Shown: in pieces, positions 22,367 to 34,590 of the stretch
How the letters are laid out: each line of letters starts with the position of its first letter
How positions within the stretch are numbered: position 1 is the stretch's first letter
DNA from: Conidiobolus coronatus NRRL 28638
Lineage: Eukaryota > Entomophthoromycota > Entomophthoromycetes > Entomophthorales > Conidiobolaceae
Reading direction: 5' to 3'
Assembly: GCA_001566745.1 (NCBI GenBank)
Contig: KQ964487.1
Location: forward strand, 27,776-67,579
DNA length: 39,804 nt
The notes under the pieces: model-generated
What the model was told of the DNA's origin: nothing
Seen by the model: the letters and a program-made list of their open reading frames with translations, nothing else
Databases searched by the model: none
Program-made: the position numbers and the translations under genes

Positions 22367-22940
22367 ATTTAAACCAAATATCAATTAGTACTTTAATTTT
22401 AAATATAAATAAGGCGAGTAGATATATTTTTTATTTTTTAAATTTAATATTCAATTAATTATAAAGTGATAGGGAATGAATTAACTATTCAAATACAATT
22501 AACCAAGTTAAATTCTATTATGGTTTAACATTATTTTTTCAATAATCAAATTTAGCAATTAATGTATATAGGTTAAATTCTAATATATAATAAATTGTTG
22601 GTATACACATTTATATTGGTGCTTATTGAAATCATCAATTTCATTTATTCATATATAATAGCCTCAACTTTATAGAAAACTTACAATAAATAGCATTGTA
22701 TATTAAAATAAGCTTGGTATACAAATCTTAAATATTTGATATTGATATAGTTGAATAATTTACAGTAAATATACTAAGCTAGCATGAATAAAAATACTGT
22801 TATAATAAAACTTAGCAGTTGAAATTTTAATATATTAGTATAATATATAACTAATTTTATTACATTAAAAGTGAATAGAATGTTTCAATTCAAGTTATAT
22901 ACTGCATGTTAAGCAGCTTGAGTTTTCAAATGACAAAAAT
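22367..22940. other. AT-rich intergenic spacer upstream of ARP10
   Basis: 570 bases with no open frame, tRNA or repeat terminus identified. It presumably contains the ARP10 promoter near its left edge. Confidence 0.45.
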
Positions 22941-23465
22941 ATAAATGAAAGGTTATGGTTAACTTAGTTCAAATTTTGTATGAGCTTGGTCCAAAATTTA
23001 AAAAATTTTTATAACCGAGTTTTTATAGTNNNNNNNNNNNNNNNNNNNNNNNNNNNNNNNNNNNNNNNNNNNNNNNNNNNNNNNNNNNNNNNNNNNNNNN
23101 NNNNNNNNNNNNNNNNNNNNNNNNNNNNNNNNNNNNNNNNNNNNNNNNNNNNNNNNNNNNNNNNNNNNNNNNNNNNNNNNNNNNNNNNNNNNNNNNNNNN
23201 NNNNNNNNNNNNNNNNNNNNNNNNNNNNNNNNNNNNNNNNNNNNNNNNNNNNNNNNNNNNNNNNNNNNNNNNNNNNNNNNNNNNNNNNNNNNNNNNNNNN
23301 NNNNNNATATAGTAATTATTTAATAGAGAATTGATTATATTGCCATAATAAAATACTATATTATTAATTTTAACTAATAAAAGTTGCTTTTTAATAAGCT
23401 TTAAGTAACAAAAAATCAAAAATATATGTCAAATTTGTCCTCGTTTTAACCAGAATCTTTCATAT
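22941..23465 (+). mobile_element. MITE copy D (contains an assembly gap)
   Basis: The left terminus ATGAAAGGTTATGGTTAAC and the right terminus TTTTAACCAGAATCTTTCAT are inverse of each other with two changes. The element is flanked by ATATAA on both sides, a candidate 6-bp target-site duplication. Interior segments (CAAATTTTGTATGAGCTTGG, AATAGAGAATTG, TTTTAACTAATAAAAGTTGC) match copies B and E. Without Ns the copy is about 248 bp. No coding capacity. Confidence 0.75.
23030..23306. other. Assembly gap (277 N)
   Basis: A run of Ns inside MITE copy D. The flanks (CCGAGTTTTTATAGT and ATATAGTAATTATTTAATAG) correspond to adjacent positions in copy B, so little or nothing of the element is missing. 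Open frames crossing the Ns are meaningless. Confidence 0.98.
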
Positions 23466-24169
23466 ATAATCAACTAATAAACTATGTTTTGATAGTTGCT
23501 ATATATAGTTAATATAATTCATTCTCAACAACAATATGCGCTACAGTTATTGCTAGATTATTACTTAATAGCTATTTATATAGCTTATTTTTAAAAAATG
23601 CTTAATTTCTTAGGTGTTATCAATATCAACTATTAATCTTATATAAAAAATATTGTATATATGCTGAAATAAAAATAAAATAATTTGTATAGACCCTTAA
23701 CAACAAGTATTTATTTCTTTTAACACATTTAAGCTTTGATTTTGTACAATTAAATGTTAATATATAACCTTCATATTACTAACTATAATAGCGCATTTCC
23801 AATTTAAAAAGCTGTATAGTAGTTATTAAAATTGCTATTTCAAATCTTTAAAGTAGAAATCAGTTGTGTTTAAGCTGAGAGGGATGGGTAGAAAGTTGAT
23901 ATATAAAATTATATCGTCATAATGATAAAAATGCGAATTAAGGTTTATTCTGAGTGAAGAATGAATACAGATTTTCGATATTTATATTTCTTCTCATAAC
24001 ATTATTCAAGTGGGTACAAAGGATGTAAATTAGACAATCTATTTAAAATTAACCAATAAAAAGAGGCTAGTGTCCCATAATAATTTACGCGATAATTTAA
24101 ATAAATAAGAAGATGAAAGCAGTAATCTAAAAATATGAATAGGAGTTATTTTAATAAACATGCCTAAAA
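23466..24169. other. Intergenic spacer upstream of the repeat-protein gene
   Basis: 700 AT-rich bases without a recognisable gene. Two short upstream reading frames lie at its right end, directly ahead of the next gene's ATG: 24135-24167 (10 codons) and 24160-24186 (8 codons, overlapping the main start). Confidence 0.5.
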
Positions 24170-26077
24170 ATGCCGTATATAGATAATTATAAAATAACTA
24201 ATTGTAATATAAAAAGCTTAAAAACTAATTATCTTAGTAAATTGACATACTCAAATAACTCAAAGAAGAATCAAAACATGTATAACATTGACGATGATAT
24301 CGGCACACTGTCTGAGGGTAATGATAGTGAAAAATGTTTATACAAAAATGTTAAGACAAAGAATTCAGATTCCGGCCATCTCAAGGAGTATCAGAAGGAG
24401 GATACTTTTATAGAATCTACTAAACCTAAAACTATACTATCCGAAGAATCAAGCTTAAAGGTGAACAACCAATATACTATAGAACATCTTGTAAAACTGG
24501 ATAAAGAATCGAATCTAGAATGTGTTGCTCTGAGTTCATCTACCATTAAAGATAAACAGTTGAGAGATTGCGCCATGTTAATATATCCACATGTAAAATG
24601 CCTCACAAAGTATTTGAAAGAGGATAATTTGATAGGGCCTACGAAAGCTAGAAAACTCATGCGAGAAGAAATTGGCTTAGATTTGAGTGTTCAAACTGTT
24701 AATAAATATCTAAAAATGCTGAGAGAAAAGCTTGGCCCAGAGTACAGTAACTTGGATCCATCAGTTATTAAGAATAGGCAATTAGACGATCTCGCTAAGT
24801 TTAAAAATTTGCATTTAGAGTGCCTCAAGGAGTATTTGAAAGAAGATAGTTTTATAGGGCCTACTGAGGCAAATAGAAAATTAAAAAAAGATACTAGCTT
24901 AGAAGTTAGTGTTTCAACCGTCAGGAAAGCTATGTCAAATCTGAGAAAAGAAATGGGTCTAGAGTACTCTAAGCTTGATCAATCTACCATTAATAGTAGG
25001 CGATTAGCCGATCGCTCTAAACTGAAGGATTTTCATTTGGAGTGTCTCAAGAAGATTTTGAAAGAAAGTGATAGCATTGGGTCAGCTAAAGCCAGAGATA
25101 TACTTTACCAAGAAACAGATCTGTATGTAAGTATACCGACTATATATAGGCATTTGAAAGCCCTAAAGAAAGAAATGGGAATAGAGAACCCTAATATAGA
25201 TCAATCTACCGTTAAGAGTAGACGTCCGGGCTGCCGTACCAAGTTTAAGGATTTACATTTAGAGTGCCTCAGGAATTATTTAGTTAAAGATAGATTTATA
25301 GGACCTGCTGAAGCGAAGAATCGAATTCAAGAAGATACCGGTTTAGAGATTGGACTTTCAACCATTCAAAAAGCTATGACAAAGCTGAGAAAAGAAATGA
25401 ATATAGAGCGCGCAAGTTTGGATCAGTCTGCTGTTAAGAATAGAGAGTTGAAAGATCGCGCCAAGCTTAAGGATTCGCATTTAGAATGTCTCAAAAAGTA
25501 TTTGAACGAAGATATTCTTATAGGACCTACAGAATCTAGAAATAGACTTCAAGAAGAAACTAATCTAAAAATTAGCGTTTATGCAGTTAAAAGAGCTATG
25601 TTAAAACTGAGGAAAGAAATAAATGTGGAGTATGCTAATTTGGATACATCTTCTGTTAAGGATAGGCAATCTAAACATCGCTCCAAATTGAAAGATGCGC
25701 ATTTAGCACTCCTCAGAAAGTATTTGGCGAGAGACAACTTTATAGGGCCTACTAAAGCTTGGAACTTACTTCATGAAGAAACTAGTTTAGAAGTTCATGT
25801 TTCAACCATCCAAAGGGCCATGAAAAAGTTGAGAATAGATATGGGTCTAGAGATTTCTAGTCTAGATTCATCTATGAGAAATGCAAAATCTACTAAACAA
25901 GCCAAGTTAAAAGTTTCTCAATTAAAGCGTCTTAAAAAATATTTGAAGGATGATGAGTTTATAGGACCTATGGAAGCTAGGAATAGATTTGAAGAAGAAA
26001 CAGGGATAAGATTAACCATCTCAAATATGAGGGAATATTTGATAAATATTAAGGAAAAAAGTTATAATATTAATTAA
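24170..26077 (+). CDS. Tandem helix-turn-helix repeat protein, unknown function
   Basis: A single-exon 635-residue protein I do not recognise. From residue 134 to the end it consists of six full 74-residue repeats and a seventh of 59 residues. The preceding 74 residues (60-133) are a decayed eighth unit in the same register. Each unit reads as three helices: a first (HLECLKKYLKED), then the best-conserved turn FIGPTEARNRLQEETGL, then a predicted recognition helix (VSTIQKAMTKLRKEMG), with a linker ending in LDQS and a basic KNR/SRR patch. The pattern resembles the winged helix-turn-helix of Tc1/IS630-type transposases (HTH_33 or Tc3_2-like), but no catalytic DDE domain follows. A DNA-binding role is inferred, not shown. 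The N-terminal 59 residues are Asn/Lys-rich. The protein is rich in Lys and Glu. The ATG at 24170 follows two overlapping upstream ATGs, so Met37 (24278) is an alternative start. Confidence 0.75.
   Translation: MPYIDNYKITNCNIKSLKTNYLSKLTYSNNSKKNQNMYNIDDDIGTLSEGNDSEKCLYKNVKTKNSDSGHLKEYQKEDTFIESTKPKTILSEESSLKVNNQYTIEHLVKLDKESNLECVALSSSTIKDKQLRDCAMLIYPHVKCLTKYLKEDNLIGPTKARKLMREEIGLDLSVQTVNKYLKMLREKLGPEYSNLDPSVIKNRQLDDLAKFKNLHLECLKEYLKEDSFIGPTEANRKLKKDTSLEVSVSTVRKAMSNLRKEMGLEYSKLDQSTINSRRLADRSKLKDFHLECLKKILKESDSIGSAKARDILYQETDLYVSIPTIYRHLKALKKEMGIENPNIDQSTVKSRRPGCRTKFKDLHLECLRNYLVKDRFIGPAEAKNRIQEDTGLEIGLSTIQKAMTKLRKEMNIERASLDQSAVKNRELKDRAKLKDSHLECLKKYLNEDILIGPTESRNRLQEETNLKISVYAVKRAMLKLRKEINVEYANLDTSSVKDRQSKHRSKLKDAHLALLRKYLARDNFIGPTKAWNLLHEETSLEVHVSTIQRAMKKLRIDMGLEISSLDSSMRNAKSTKQAKLKVSQLKRLKKYLKDDEFIGPMEARNRFEEETGIRLTISNMREYLINIKEKSYNIN
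24347..26077 (+). repeat. 222-bp coding tandem repeat array (8 units)
   Basis: The units begin at 24347 (decayed), 24569, 24791, 25013, 25235, 25457, 25679 and 25901 (last one 177 bp), each exactly 222 bp, without indels. Landmark bases recur at this spacing, for example ATAGGGCCTAC at 24632 and 24854. Units differ widely at the nucleotide level, so the array is old or under diversifying change, not a fresh amplification. Confidence 0.9.
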
Positions 26078-26582
26078 ATCCACCTAATTCAAGGATAAAA
26101 TATTATATAAAAGTTAAATCATTGTATTTGAGATCTATAAAGTTTATAGCTATATATGTAGCTCTATTGATAAGCTAAAACAAAAGGTCAACTCACAAAG
26201 GAATCATTTAGAAGGGAATATTAAATATATTCGCAATAGTTTGGTAAAACTTATGGTAACTAACTGAATAAATAATGCTAAGCTATTTCCTTAATATTTT
26301 ATGTGATTTGGTGAATGTTCTGTATAGATATAAAAACAAATGTTAATAAAATGTATATAACCATAAATCTACCTCTTAAAAAGCTAAATATATTACCATT
26401 TTGGAATTATTAATAACTGCAAACATTTTAAAATAGGTGAATTAGACTCTAAATTAATCAATATTTAAGAACATTAATAAAATGCTAATAAAGTTACGTT
26501 TAAAAGTCTAGAGATTTTTAGAAAAAATGTATTATCACTGCATAAATATTTTTTATCTATCAAAAATAAAAGATAATTTTTA
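26078..26582. other. AT-rich intergenic spacer
   Basis: 500 bases between the repeat-protein gene and tRNA-Asp. I see no gene, MITE end or RNA fold in it. Confidence 0.5.
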
Positions 26583-26654
26583 CTCTCCGACTGGGAATTG
26601 AACCCAGGTCACCCGCGTGACAGGCGGGTATACTCACCACTATACTATCGAAGA
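26583..26654 (-). tRNA. tRNA-Asp(GUC)
   Basis: A minus-strand cloverleaf of 72 nt: acceptor TCTTCGA with TCGGAGA and discriminator G, D arm beginning ATAGTATAGTGGTGAGTAT, anticodon stem CCCGC with GCGGG around loop CTGTCAC (anticodon GTC), and T arm CTGGGTTCAATTCCCAG. No intron. The G73 discriminator and GUC anticodon are the Asp identity elements. CCA is not encoded. Confidence 0.96.
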
Positions 26655-27870
26655 TTAAAATTTGATATTAATCAATATTTTATTTGATTATTACAAATAC
26701 AGTTAATAAACGCTTTTAACACATATCCATAATTAACTCCTTAAAGTTAATTAATCTCTGATTAATATTTATTACTTAATTTATTTTTCCTATATATTAT
26801 ACAACATTATACATTATATTATACCATATACGTGAAGCTTTACCCAAATCTCTACCAATTTTGCATTGACATCTTACATCTTCGAATTAATTAATTTTAA
26901 ACACTATTCAACCCCTACTTTTAAAACATCTTAATTTTCCACATGTCTTTCATATTGTGTGTAATTTGTCAATTTTGCAACTTTTTTTGTAAAATTACAA
27001 AAGCTTTTAATGTATATATGTTTGCTATTGTGTGAATATTGAATATGAGAGCAATTTACAATCCTTTAAAGTATAAAAAGTTTTTATTGAGAGAATATTA
27101 TTTAATTTATTATATTTATTAAGCATTTTATCAGGATTAAAATGCTGTATTGAAAAATAAACTTTGAAAATTTAAGATTATGCTTACGTGTATATTTTTA
27201 GATCAAGCAAGTTAAGATAAATTTTATTAGAAAAAATAACATAACTTTTATTTTATATTTTGATAGTGAGCAAATATTCAAGTATTGTAACGTACATGCA
27301 TTTAGTATGAGGAGTTTATAGGGTACTCATTATGATTTTTGATTACTAATCAGTAGGAGTTTAGCCTAGTTTTTAAACTATTCATCTCAATTAATCTAAA
27401 TCCTAATCAATAATTATATTTTAAACTTATCCGTGTTTGAAGATGATTCGCCCAACAGTGCACTCATGCTCAAATGTTTTTTAAGTCCCAATTTAGATAT
27501 TCAACCATTCGATTAATCACGTCTAACAATCATTTATAATCGCAAAACTTTTATAATTTATTGTATATTAATCCATTTAAGAGATGTTCATTCGATGACG
27601 TGTAATATAGTTAAAGGCTTTATATTCACATCTATAAATATTTTAATTAGAAAGTATGACTCTTATTCAAGAATGGGAATGATTATTACTAAATATCGAT
27701 TGACAGCGAATCTCTATATAAATTAGGGATCAATGTTGTTTTTGAACTTATTGGATTAGTAATTATAAAAAATTATCTATAAATTCACCATCTCATAACA
27801 TTTAATATTTTACTTAAGTTTAATTAGTAGATTATTATAACTTTTATTAATTACTCTTAACTTTACTCTG
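26655..27870. other. AT-rich intergenic spacer and SERCA promoter region
   Basis: 1.2 kb with no gene detected. Short homopolymer and ATTAAT runs dominate. It must hold the SERCA promoter, but no motif can be singled out with confidence. Confidence 0.45.
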
Positions 27871-30969
<3,099 letters not shown>

Positions 30970-31201
30970 ATTTTCCAATTATATTCATTTTCTATCATTT
31001 TGACTTTTTAATAAAACTTTTTATATAATATGTACACATTTTTAATATTCTTCAAATTTTGATTGTATATTTTAATATAATAAAAATATATATTGATGTC
31101 AAGTCAATTTATGATTTGAAGCTGATATAACAGAGAATATAGTTTAATATTTGTATTACATGCTCATATTTTTTACTAAGCAACATTTCAATTTGAAAGC
31201 A
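30970..31201. other. SERCA 3' region
   Basis: The SERCA 3' UTR and spacer, ending at the left edge of a MITE. AATAAAA occurs near 31010 and could act in polyadenylation. Nothing else is seen. Confidence 0.4.
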
Positions 31202-31468
31202 ATATGAGAGATTATAGTTAACTTGGCTCAAATTTTGTATGAACACAGTCCAAAATTTTAATTTTTTAAACTAAATTTTCACCGTGTATAGTCCATATTT
31301 AATAGAGAATTAATAATAATATCATATTGAGATTCTATATTATCAATTTCAACTAATAAAAGATACTCTTTATTAAGCTTTAGGTAACTAAAAATCAAAA
31401 ATATTTTTAATTTTCCATATAAAAATTTTTCAATAAATTTTTGTCGTTTTAACAAGAATCTTTCATAT
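31202..31468 (+). mobile_element. MITE copy E
   Basis: A complete, ungapped copy of 267 bp and the best length standard for the family. The left end is ATATGAGAGATTATAGTTAA and the right end TTAACAAGAATCTTTCATAT, inverse with three changes. The interior contains CAAATTTTGTATGAACACAG, TTAATAGAGAATTAATAATA, CAACTAATAAAAGATACTCT and AACTAAAAATCAAAAATATT in the same order as copy B. It lies about 230 bp past the SERCA stop. No coding sequence. Confidence 0.8.
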
Positions 31469-31774
31469 GAAACTTAAGAACCTAAAGTAATTCAATTTTA
31501 ATTATATTCAATTATCTGCACAAGTTAACTTGATTGGTATACAGTAGCGCTGTTCAAAATATTTTTATCTGAGAATTAATGATTTTTTTTAGTTGAACTA
31601 TGATATTAAAGCAATCGCGAATATAAATAAAAAAATAAAAACTCTATACAGTTTTTTGTAATTAAATCAGAGTAAATCAGCTTCCTTTGCTAAGCTTGGA
31701 TTACTATATTCATTAACTACACTATACAGCAGCCAAAAAAATTTAATGAATTATATAACGACTTTAGACTAATA
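31469..31774. other. Spacer between inverted MITEs E and F
   Basis: 306 AT-rich bases separating two oppositely oriented MITE copies. No gene is visible. Confidence 0.5.
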
Positions 31775-32020
31775 CATAAGAGAGATTTTGGCTAAATCGA
31801 GGAAATTTTGACAAAAACTTTTTACATGGAAAAATTGCAGTGTTTTTGATTTATGCATGATTAAAGCGTATTAAAAAACTCTTTTGTTAGTTAATATTTA
31901 TAAAAAAATATTACAATATGATATTATCAACTCTTCTCTTTTAATCAATGACTATATATGTTATTAGCTCGCTTAAATTAAAATTAAAATTTTGAACTAT
32001 ATTAACCAGAATCACTCAAT
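31775..32020 (-). mobile_element. MITE copy F, inverted
   Basis: This copy lies in the opposite orientation to copy E. Its left end AAGAGAGATTTTGGCTAAAT corresponds to the reverse of the family's right terminus. TTTTTGATTTATG, then ACTCTTTTGTTAGTTAATA and CAATATGATATTATCAACTC, follow in reversed order. The right end AATTTTGAACTATATTAACC, followed by AGAATCACTCAAT, corresponds to the reversed left terminus. About 246 bp and more diverged than B-E. Confidence 0.65.
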
Positions 32021-32539
32021 TGAATAACTCAAAACTAGGTTTTGTATTTAATAATTATTTGCTAAAAATCTACTTGATTTCTCTTATAGAAATGTTATCA
32101 GCTTAAGTTTGCATTTAAACATTTGGATATTGAAAGCGACAAAAAAGAAAAATACAAATAATTATTATTCTGATTGATGTATTCTTAATAATTTTTCCTG
32201 TTTTTAAAAACCCATAGCTTAGTTTTTATTTTTAAATCATTTTCAATATACATGCACTTTGTTATTGACAAAAATAAGCATAATCTATAAAATAGCTATG
32301 TTATGATAACAATAATATTAACTAAACTTTATTTATGATACTGATATAATAGATAGCATGCTATTTAAATTATATGTTAAAAAGGCTTTATAGATTTATA
32401 ATAATTCTAACCTTGATTTTATGCTATCTAAATCAAACTTTATATGCATAAGTAGCTGGAGGTTTTAAATATAACTGAAACTTAATGAAATATAGACTCA
32501 ATATAAATTAAGTAAAAAACTATAAATTATCAAAAAAAA
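32021..32539. other. AT-rich intergenic spacer
   Basis: 520 bases without a recognisable feature. A T-run terminator for RNA polymerase III, belonging to the tRNA-Leu gene, sits at its right edge (seen as AAAAAAAA on this strand at 32532-32539). Confidence 0.5.
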
Positions 32540-32621
32540 TGAACAGAGAGAGGTTCGAACTCTCGCCTCCGAAGAGACCACGGCCTTAACGTGGCGCCTT
32601 AGACCACTCGGCCATCTGTCC
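32540..32621 (-). tRNA. tRNA-Leu(AAG)
   Basis: A minus-strand class II tRNA of 82 nt: acceptor GGACAGA with TCTGTTC and discriminator A, D arm GCCGAGTGGTCTAAGGC, anticodon stem CCACG with CGTGG around TTAAGGC (anticodon AAG), a long variable arm TCTCTTCGGAGGC, and T arm GAGAGTTCGAACCTCTC. No intron. The A73 discriminator and long variable arm support Leu. A run of eight T follows on the coding strand as a Pol III terminator. Confidence 0.95.
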
Positions 32622-34590
32622 ATGTAAATTAATTTATTTCATTCTTTAAGTTTTTAAAAATGGATCTGAGTTTAAAGTGGCAATAGCCTTAATGATTTTG
32701 CAACGTAATACATTACACTCCTTTTATCCCTTTTAATAATGCAAGTAATAAACTTATTAGATCATTGCTAGATATATATAGTAAGATTCTATATATTATC
32801 TTGAATTAATACAAGTTAATATTAAACTAATCTTTGCTATAAAATCCCTTTTTAAAAATATTAACATTGGTAGATTAGATAAAATAAATAAATCGTTTTA
32901 TATTAAAATTCTTACAATATATGGTTAAATAATTTTATTAACAATACAGAGCCTATAAATTGTTATCTATCTAAAGGCTTATATCTCTAAATAGATATTA
33001 ATTGTTAGTTTAATTAAGTTCTTTCGCCAGCATATTAAATATTCAATAACTTGTTAGAGATAAGATAAAAATATTAAACAAATTTAGCTATTAACATAAA
33101 TTAAACTATTGGATAATTACTCCTTCATTATATTATTTTCTTAAAAGGTAGCTATAAAAACACTAAACTATCAACAATATAAAACAACGGTGAAGTGACA
33201 TAATAACTATAATTAGGCAATTAATAACAGATAACCCTTGTTATCATCTATTGCAAAAAACTTGCAATATTAATCCCTCAACTCCTTTACTATTTAATTA
33301 GGATAAAATAGTAATTATCGGCCGGATTAGAGTAAAAAAATGTGGTGAATTTATTTTTAAAATTTTCATTTAAAATAGGCGTTCGTTGAGAGAATCCCCT
33401 ATTAATGGTTAGCTCACAATTTACCATCATTCGCTTTAGCTATACTTAACTGTTCCTATTGTTTATTTATTTTGTTATATAATACTAGAATAATCCGAGT
33501 AAAACTCTATTCAGTAATTTTTTACTAATTTTGTAATAATTACAACAATTTATCATCATTTCCACTCCTCTTGCTGTATGCTAAATGGATACAATATAGT
33601 GTTGATTTCCTGTTAATATATAATTTTATTATTATCATTAATAATATTGATCTATATGGATTGAATTATTGCTAGATTCTATAAGATTATAGCTATAGAT
33701 TGGATAATATTATAATCTCATTTAACCACACTTTTATTCTTATAGTTTTTTATCAATTTCTCCCCTCTCTATATAATTCTCAATAAATTAATACTTCCTA
33801 ATAAAGCAATTAGTGGAAGATTATTCTATTTACTTGTAACCAATTTACTGCATATAATAAAAAAATTATTCTCCTTTTTAACAATAAATACTCGATTAGT
33901 TCGACCAATTCGAATCGACTATTCGATTTGCTTATATTTGCAAATATTTACTATGATGGTGCCGGTGTTTCCAATTTTAGTAATAATTAGTTCTTCTTTA
34001 GAATATCTAAGCTAATAGGGTTAGCCCCAGAACAGTTAGTTTATTTTTAGCTTTTAAAAGTATTCGATTTGATAGTGAAGCTAGCTTAATTCAGATTATC
34101 CGACATTTAACAAATATTTTGCTATTATTACTAAGCTTTAAATTTATATTACCCCAAGCACTATAGACATAATACAAGATTTCAACGTAGTTTACTGACT
34201 CCTATTATATAAAACTCAATAACAAAACATCCCGAATTGATTGACTGCTATTGGTAATATCAAAGTCGAGTAATATTTTAACATTGTAAGATACGCCAGC
34301 ATTTAATATTAGGCTTTTACAATAACTTGAATAATCGCTGATAAGACACTTGGCTTAGTACTGTTATTTATTTAACAAAGTATGTTTATAAACAATGTGT
34401 TATATTAAAAAATAAATTAGATGCAGCGCTTAATATCTGCAAGCAATTTAGTTATTGTCCACTTTAATATGCTAAATTAACAGCCGCTCCTGCTGGTAGT
34501 GGACAAAACCCTTTTTGCTAAATTATAGCAAAGTAAACTCATTTGCACCACTAAGCTCCATTGAATAAATAGAAATAATGACTCATATGT
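32622..34590. other. Gene-poor AT-rich stretch
   Basis: About 2 kb downstream (on the + strand) of tRNA-Leu with no open frame of note, no RNA gene and no MITE copy. A cluster of TCGA/ATTCGA motifs near 33893-33929 is the only local oddity. Confidence 0.4.

Noticed and set aside
22367-22384. Six-codon N-terminal extension of ARP10 from a TTG
   Set aside because: Nuclear genes normally start at ATG, and one lies at 22366 with an AT-rich leader.
33893-33929. Cluster of TCGA/ATTCGA motifs suggesting a tRNA B-box or a binding-site array
   Set aside because: No cloverleaf can be drawn around it, and the motifs are irregular in spacing.
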